Source of the DNA: Macrostomum hystrix | Lineage: Eukaryota; Platyhelminthes; Macrostomidae | DNA: 64,000 nt | Direction of reading: 5' to 3' | Assembly (NCBI GenBank): GCA_950097015.1 | Contig: CATNEN010000007.1 | Location: forward strand, 2,976,001-3,040,000 | In this document: one piece after another, positions 57,964-64,000 of the stretch | Numbering within the stretch: the first letter of the stretch is position 1 | Layout: each line of letters begins with the position of its first letter | Translations under genes and position numbers: made by a program | Notes under the pieces: model-generated | Told to the model about the DNA's origin: nothing | The model's database searches: none | The model's input: only the letters and a program-made list of their open reading frames with translations

Positions 57964-59540
57964 TTAATCGTTACTGCGTTCTACTTGCTTTACTAATGGA
58001 AGGAATTGGAACATCTTCAGTAGGCAAGCTGCCGAAACGTCATCGTGTTGAAGTCGTGGGGCACCAAGTTGTGGTGCTTCAGCATTGCAGCGCATGAGGA
58101 TGCTTCGGATCACTTCGTCTATCTTTGTGTGACGCTTGTCGTAGCGCTTCAGCATTTCTTTCAGCATCTCCCTAGCTTGCGAGATATCCTCAGTAGCTAA
58201 AGCGACAGCGTGAAGCTCTTCGAAGTCAGCGCTGCGTAGATCTTGGAGCACATCCTTCACTAAGTCGTCTGCAGTAGCTCGAACTTCATCAGCATCCGCG
58301 CAGAAATTCAGCCGCAGGAGATGCAAAAGGAGGGAGAAATTCAGATAGACTCGGCGCTCATGGAACGGTAGTGAGCAAGGAAAGCAGTCTCGACAGACAA
58401 TGCTTTCAGATGACGAGTCGCCTTCGCGAGCGAACCGAATGCTACCAACTGCGTCGTGGCTCATGCGACAGCTTATTCTCCAGAGAGTATCTTGGCTCTT
58501 CAGCTGGCTTCTGATGGCCTCTTTTATTTTAGTTTTTGTTAATCCTGCTGGAACCTTCAGACCACGATAAACTGAAACTGTCCGACTGTCAGACAATAAT
58601 TTCATGGCTTCTTCATCTTTATTCTCTCTCAGGTACGCCAGTACCCTCAGGCATATTTTAGCCGTGTTGGCAAAGCTTGGAATCTTGTCTATGTCATCGT
58701 AATCGCTCTCTGTTAGGGGTCTGTGAAGATTCATGATGTGCCTCAAATTCCGCTTGATAGCAATGTATGCATTGTGATATTCGTCAGCCGACTCCTTATC
58801 ACTAATCAGTGAGAATCCGAAGGGAAATAGTGCGAAAGGATGCAAAGTAAGATAGTCACTTCGCTCTAGTGGCTTCAGCTGGTCTCGAAATTCGCACAAA
58901 TGTCGATTAATATTTTTTATTACGCAAACAATGTGCTCTACTATCATTGATTTAGGAGACTGTTCCTTTTTAAAATACAGGACTGTATCACTGAGGAAGA
59001 AGTGCGGCATGCAGGAAGTATCATCGCCTGAGCTGTCAATAAAGCTAATCAGCATGTCGAGCGCTCTGATCAGCAGCCGAGGAAAATTATCTTGCAACCA
59101 GTCTTGGCTTGGAGTTTCCCTCAGCATGAAGAGAAGCAGTGACTTGGCGTGGTACGATTTGAGACCCAAGCTTTGATGCTCCTGGTTGCTGACCCCCAGC
59201 ACTTTCTTGACGATGAATTTGAGAATTATGTAGAACTGACCCTGCTCGATGGACAGTAAGCGTAGACAGATTCTCTCCAGAATGGAAGTGCTCACCCTGA
59301 GTTCCGTTCCCTCTCTGCTTGGTGTTCCTGCTCTAATTAGATGGCAGGTGCTCCACTTCTTGCCTGGCGATCGGGCTGCGATTCGAAGCTTTTCGGCGAT
59401 TCTCTTCGGAAAATATCTACAAGCTTCGTCGCTTTCGTCAACGATACTCAGTTTAGGATAGGCACAAGTGGCAAAGGCATACACAATGTCCATGCTGGGG
59501 GTCACTGGCGAGGCTTCGGTCGTCATTGCAGGCTGAGAAA
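57964..59540 (-). CDS. Mab-21 C-terminal exon
   Basis: Acceptor AACCTTTCAG|TTT is the only one close by that keeps phase. The second AG eight bases downstream (TTTCTCAG) would break the frame. The exon encodes 525 residues to TAA at 57964, including the Mab-21 helical lobe. Confidence 0.82.
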
Positions 59541-62500
59541 CTGAAAGGTTATTAAATATTTATTAATATAAGCCAGTGCGCCTCGAGAATGTTTACTTGT
59601 AGACTTACCAACGGACAAGTCTGTTACTTTTATGTGTCCCTTCTCGTAGTCAACCTTGTCTCTTTCAAGCACATCCGAGCATCTACAAAAATTATTTATG
59701 TGATATTTTCGTCCGGGCATAATTTCGGTGAAGTCGATGTCTGACTCCTGGCTGACGGATCCATCGGCTGAGCGCAGATTACAGCCCCAGCCGTCACCGA
59801 AGCTGCCCAAGATAAAGACAGTCTCTCTGTTAAAAAAGTTCCTATAAATCTCTTGGACAATGTCAGCAGCTGCTGTTTGCACTCGCGACCTTTCTCTCGT
59901 GAATCCAGCGGCAGTCATTCTTGTGCAGATCTCTTTCATGTCTGGCTTAGTTGAGCTGAAGTGACAAATGGAAGGAATTGGAACATCTTCAGGTTTTTAG
60001 AAAAGTATAGTCTGTTTTGCCAACTAATAACGTGATCCTATTCACCTATTCACCTATCCTATTCACCCCAAAGTTCGTTATGCAATCAGAGTCAGAGTCA
60101 AATTAATCATCAAAGCTGCAGACGTTCAGGCGGCTGCCTCCGACGCTGAGGGTAGCGCCTGGTCGGGCTGGCCGACATGTCAGCGGCTTCGGCGACCGAG
60201 GCATCCGGCGGCGCGTCGTTGCTGCCGTTGCCTACGCTTGGCTCGGTGGGCGGCAGCGGCGGCTTATCAGCGATTCTGGCCGGTGGCTCCAGGGTAGCAT
60301 CCGGCAGCGAGCTCGTCAGCAGCTGGTCAGTGTGCCGCCGATAGAGAGCGCCGCCGACCTCGACGTCGCAGTTGCGGGACCCGGGAGTCGCGCAGTAGAA
60401 TTCGGTCGCCGGCTTGGAACTCGCGCGCCTGCGGCTGTTGCTCCACCTGGTGTTCGTGGCGCTGCTGCATGTTGCTCACCAGCGATGGCATCAGCAGGTC
60501 GAGCCGACTGCGCAGTTTGCGGCCGATGAGCAGCTGGCTGGGAGCGTCGCCGGTGATTGAGTGCGGCGTGTTGCGGTAGGACATCAGCATCTGCTGCAGT
60601 GCTGCCGTCGAGTGCCCGCTCTTGAGGAGGTGTCGCTTGAGCACCTGCACGAATCTCTCCGCCTGGCCGTTCGTAGCAGGGTGGAACGGCGCGGAGAAGA
60701 TATGGCGGATTACGTTGCGCCTGGTGAACTCCGTGAACTCCGCGGAGGCGAACTGCGCACCGTTGTCAGAGACCAGCACTCGGGGGATGCCCAGTCTGGC
60801 GAAGACCTCGCGGAGACGGTCGATCCTGGCCGCAGACATCGTGCTGTGCACTTGGAAAACTTCCGGCCACTTGCTGAAGGCGTCTACGATCACCAGGTAG
60901 GTGCGGCCGTTAACCGGACCGGCGAAGTCCAGATGTAGCCGCGCCCACGGCTCTGACGGAAACGGCCACGGTTGCACCGGCGCCTTGGGTGGGTCAGCCT
61001 GGTTGAGGGCGCAGATCCGGCAGGACTTGACGGCCGCCTCCAGCTGCTTGTCCAATCCTGGCCACCAGACATAGCTGCGGGCCAGAGCTCGCATCCGGTT
61101 GATGCCTGGGTGCGCCTGGTGCAGCTCATCCACCACGCCTTGTCGCAGGGCCGTCGGCACGACGACGCGGGATCCCCACAGCACGCAGCCTTGCTCCACA
61201 CTCAGCTCGTCTGCCTCTCCAGCCACCGCGTTGACCTGCCCGAAGATCTTCGGCCATTCGAGTCTCAGCTGCGTCAGCCATTCCCGGCCCAGCAGCGCGA
61301 CGTCACTTTGATCGACCACCAGCAGCGTTAGCCACCGATCCTGGCCATTGTACTGAACGGCGACATCCGCCTGTCCGACGGGCCTGAAGCTCTCGCCGGT
61401 GTAGGTCCGTAGCACTGTAGAAGTCGGCGATAGTCTTAAACCTGGCAGGACCTCTCGCTGAATGCCCTTCGGGATGACGGTCAGGGCGGACCCAGTGTCC
61501 ACTTCGAAGCGACATGGCTTACCCTGCACCAGCAGCTCGACGACTAATCCCTTGCTAGATCCGCACTGCCGAACGCTGAAGAGGGGCTCCTGCAGCTCGG
61601 CCGGTTCCGGATCCACCTTGTGCAGCTTGGATGATTTGCACACCTTCCGAATGTGGCCAATTTTGCCGCAGTTGTGGCACCTTGCCTCGCGCAGCTTGCA
61701 CTGCTGTCGACTGTGAGCACCGCCGCAGCTCGCGCACGCGCCCGTGGCCGCAGCAGGCCGCGTTGCGCCGGCTGGAGCTCCAGCTGACTGGCAGGGGGCC
61801 TGCTTGTTGGTCTCCTTGAATGCTGGAGGTTTCTTGTGGAAACGCAGGTGGGCCACCGCTTCCGCTCGGTGCGCCATCTCCGATGAGGATCTCTCCGCCG
61901 CCTCTAGTGCGTCGAGTCTGGCGAGCAGCGTCTTGAAGTCTGGCTTTTCAATCTGCAGCAGCTTAGCGCGGTGCGTATCGCTGCGGAGACCGAATACCAA
62001 CTGGTCGCGCAGTCTTTCGTCCAGAGTGGTCCCGAATTCGCAGCGCTCTGATGCCGCTTTCAGGCCAGCGATGAAGTCAGCGAGGCTCTCACCGGGCTTC
62101 TGCACGCGCTGTTGAAATCGAAATCTGGCGGAGAGCATTGACGTCTTGGGCGCATAATACGCCTTTAGGGTATCAGCTAGCTCAGTGTAGGACTTGGAGA
62201 TCGCTGGTTTCGGCAGGCATAGATTCCGTAGAACCTTGTAGGCATCCTCTCCGATAGCGGTTACCAGCGTGGCGACCTTTGCCTCGTCTTGGACTTCTTT
62301 GCAGATGAAATACTGTTCGAGCCTCTCTAAGTAGATATCAATGTCAGAGTTAGCAGAGAGTTCTGGAATTCTTCCAGTTGTATCCCATCCTCGTCGCCAA
62401 TGTGAAATTATGAGTTCTGAGACGAGTAAGTTAGGAGTAGAAAACAAGCACGCGTTCATTAGCGTCCGCGCAGTCATGTTTATTGTACTCGTACGACTCA

Positions 62501-63778
62501 ATGGCTGACTCAGCATTGTTAGGAGATTAGGGGTGGGTGCTACAGCGCCTTGCATCAGTGAGAGAAAGTAAGCATTGGAAATCTAAAGACAGCACAGTGG
62601 GGTGACATGGGTGCACGTGAACTATAGCCATGCAGATAGTTAATAGCGAGTATTGAAATGACAATAAACTAGCTGTTATAGAGTGGCGCGCAAATAGTAC
62701 TTTTGCTAAGCTATCCGACAGTATTAAAATACAATGAAACGTTTAATCTCTTTCTATTTCGATCGGCCAAAATTATTTTCAACTTCGTCGACGCTTTCGC
62801 GGATAAAATTAGATACCGAATAAAGACTTACCCGAGCAGTCCATCAAGGGAGAGGGCTCTCCCCTTCGAAGCGGGAGAAATTTCTGGATCAAGCTCCTGA
62901 GCTAGCTCAGTGTAGCCAAGTTGCCGACAAATATCAGCAGCTTTAAGCCTCTGAATGTCGGTCACTTTATTTCGAAGGAGGAGAGCCGTTGAGCGGCGAT
63001 CATAGGCGCAGCATTGAGCCAGTGGGCAGACCGCCTGAGCGTCGAACTGGGCGTCAATCTCAAGGTCCACAACCGCAACCGCGCCCGCTTTTAGCAGCAA
63101 TGAAACCACCTGATCGTGGCCATTGGCAGCTGTGAGAGATAGAGCCGTCTGGCCATCCCTGCAGCGCGTGTTGATTTTCGCATCGCGCTGGATCAGCCTT
63201 TCAACGATTTTAAAAAATCCACCTTCGGAAGCCGCCATAAGAGGAGTGTGTCCATCCTCGCGAGCCAGCTCTAGGTCAGCGTTGCTCTCCGGTAAGAGAA
63301 GAATGTCCACAACTTCTAGAAAGTTCAACTTACACGCCACCCAGAGGCAGGATTCACCATTGTTCCTGGTCTTTTTGCAATCGCAATTCACGCCGTCACT
63401 GAGCAACAGTTTCACAATCTGATGAAATCCGTAGGAAGCTGCGGTCCACAATGGCGTCACGCCTCGCGAGTCGGCGATGTTCGGATCAGCACCGCCCTTT
63501 AGAAGTGTCTGAATCACCTCAATGTGGCCGTTAGCTGCCGCGATCCAGAGCCCAGTAACTCCGCCGTTATTCAGTCGAGCGTCAAGATTAGCCTTGAATT
63601 CAATCAGAACAAGTAGACTATCCAGGCTAACGTTTCTAGAGGCGAACCAAACTGCCGTTTCACCGTTCTTGTTTGAATAGTTTTTGTCTGCACCATTCTT
63701 CAGCAGTTTTCGTAGCTCCGTGGCGTCGTTATTCAAAGCGCATTTTAGCAGCCTCTCGCCTTCGTCTGATGATGCCAT
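57964..63778 (-). CDS. Ankyrin-repeat / Mab-21-type (cGAS-like) nucleotidyltransferase fusion, 3 exons
   Basis: Exons 62832-63778, 59609-59955 and 57964-59540 join with matching phases (2, 1) into 957 codons ending in TAA, about 956 aa. Residues about 5-245 hold seven ankyrin repeats (for example GVTPLWTAASYGFHQIVKLL). Exon 2 carries a nucleotidyltransferase signature, GSFGDGWG followed by ESDIDF. Exon 3 starts with MDIVYAF, the likely third acidic position, then the Mab-21 C-terminal fold (SILERICLRLL, SYHAKSLLLFMLRETP). The fold matches cGAS/cGAS-like receptors and Mab-21 proteins; the acidic residues suggest catalytic capacity, but ligand and product are unknown. The exon 1-2 join rests on phase and a strong acceptor (TTTGTCACTTCAG|C). 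The 2.9-kb intron there holds a defective gypsy element. Two separate genes remain possible. Confidence 0.68.
57995..58020. repeat. 26-bp direct repeat, copy in Mab-21 coding sequence
   Basis: AATGGAAGGAATTGGAACAT plus CTTCAG, near the 3' end of the last exon. The identical 26 bases recur at 59967-59992, in the intron just before the exon 2 acceptor. Confidence 0.9.
59609..59955 (-). CDS. Nucleotidyltransferase core exon
   Basis: From acceptor CACTTCAG|CTC to donor CCGTTG|GTAAGT. It contains the catalytic GS and DxD motifs (GSFGDGWG, ESDIDF). An in-frame ATG at 59939 (MKEICTRM) could instead be the start of a stand-alone Mab-21 protein. Confidence 0.8.
59967..59992. repeat. 26-bp direct repeat, intronic copy
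   Basis: Identical to 57995-58020. Read on the gene strand it forms most of the pyrimidine tract of the acceptor ending at 59956. Confidence 0.9.
60327..62400 (-). pseudogene. gag-protease-integrase fused frame, RT/RNase H deleted
   Basis: One frame runs from the leader through gag (CCHC knuckle CHNCGKIGHIRKVC and a degenerate one before it), an aspartic protease (FEVDTGSALTVIP) and a zinc-binding HHCC-type integrase (HQAHPGI..CRIC) with DDE residues in LHLDFAGP, VSDNGAQF and NGQAERFV. The protease tail meets the pre-integrase linker near 61200-61240. Nothing of the YxDD polymerase or RNase H remains, yet the frame is kept. The frame ends at 60327 in a stop. The expected C-terminal tail continues in another frame to about 60107, so a frameshift lies near 60360. 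Confidence 0.88.
62401..62544 (-). mobile_element. 5' LTR of the gypsy element
   Basis: Begins TGTAGCACCC and ends TTTCACA on the minus strand, with AATAAA at 62479-62484. The leader TTGGCGACGAGGATG follows directly. The boundaries rest on TG..CA ends only, because no second LTR exists for comparison. Confidence 0.7.
62545..62831. other. Intron DNA between the LTR and the ankyrin exon
   Basis: No feature beyond the donor of the ankyrin exon is recognised. Confidence 0.5.
62832..63778 (-). CDS. Ankyrin-repeat exon
   Basis: ATG at 63778 (MASSDEGERLLKCALNND), with a stop in frame further upstream, to donor CTCGG|GTAAGT, phase 2. Seven ankyrin repeats of about 33 residues are followed by a non-repeat segment (LKAADICRQLGYTELAQEL). 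A GTG 45 bases upstream is in frame but is not needed as a start. Confidence 0.88.
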
Positions 63779-64000
63779 GTCAGGCAGACATGTTGAACTT
63801 AAACTGGACAGCTTATTCGTCACTACCTATGTAGTGCGGCTTGATAAAGCAATACTGGCTTAAACTGGGCTTAATAGACACTTATCATGATATCAGCACT
63901 ACTTTTAGTGTGTCTTAAAATTATTAGAAAATGGAATTATGTATACAGCTGGCTTGTACATTCAGGAACAATAGAGAATGGAGAGTGTACAGACAGCTCC
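63779..64000. other. 5' flank of the ankyrin-Mab-21 gene
   Basis: An upstream ATG out of frame (ATGTCTGCCTGA) lies close before the start. No clear promoter element is seen. Confidence 0.4.

Larger units (their letters stand above)
60100..62544 (-). mobile_element. Defective Ty3/gypsy LTR retrotransposon in the ankyrin-Mab-21 intron
   Basis: From its 5' end on the minus strand: a short LTR (62401-62544), a leader beginning TTGGCGACGAGGATGGGAT, gag, protease and integrase. Reverse transcriptase and RNase H are missing, the C-terminus has a frameshift and no 3' LTR was found. It is in sense with the host gene. The element cannot move on its own. Confidence 0.88.

Noticed and set aside
59523-59608. 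Reading the Mab-21 core exon on to the stop at 59523
   Set aside because: A GTAAGT donor at 59608 and a phase-matched acceptor at 59541 join it to the next exon. The read-through lacks Mab-21 sequence.

Overview
The window is nuclear DNA from a bilaterian animal. Spliced GT-AG genes for metazoan proteins sit among unusually dense tandem repeats, SINEs and DNA transposons. GC-rich coding exons with long CAG (Gln) and GCN (Ala) runs, AT-rich intergenic DNA and a minisatellite in almost every longer intron suggest a lophotrochozoan. A free-living flatworm of the Macrostomum type is my best guess, but it is only a guess. All gene models were built by hand by joining exons whose splice phases agree.

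Layout. (1) 1-4.5 kb: satellite and minisatellite arrays plus a truncated SINE. (2) 4.55-15.7 kb, + strand: a four-exon spalt/SALL transcription factor gene (about 1,093 aa, six C2H2 fingers in three pairs) with large repeats in introns 2 and 3. (3) 15.7-21.7 kb: the gap between convergent genes, with two long arrays. (4) 21.7-41.4 kb, - strand: a complete 15-exon polybromo/PBRM1 gene (about 1,866 aa; six bromodomains, two BAH domains, HMG box, conserved C-terminus). Its introns carry different minisatellites. (5) 43.4-44.8 kb, - strand: a two-exon ZCCHC8-like gene (NEXT complex) with no visible zinc knuckle. (6) 45.8-47.3 kb, - strand: a two-exon peroxisomal trans-2-enoyl-CoA reductase (PECR) gene ending in the AKL peroxisomal signal. 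(7) 48.7-51.7 kb: a 5'-truncated Helitron with both termini intact, a hAT MITE nested in it, then a Mutator-like foldback element. (8) 55.2 kb, + strand: an apparent first exon of an arrestin-domain protein, followed by a second hAT MITE. (9) 58.0-63.8 kb, - strand: ankyrin repeats that splice in phase onto a Mab-21/cGAS-like nucleotidyltransferase. The intron at the junction holds a defective Ty3/gypsy element that has lost reverse transcriptase and RNase H in frame.

The genes form no pathway. PBRM1 (chromatin remodelling), SALL (transcription) and ZCCHC8 (nuclear RNA decay) are nuclear housekeeping or developmental genes, PECR is metabolic, and the ankyrin-nucleotidyltransferase gene looks like an innate-sensing accessory gene. 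Four genes have a candidate 3' splice acceptor 16-23 nt before the start codon, as expected for spliced-leader trans-splicing or for short 5'UTR introns.
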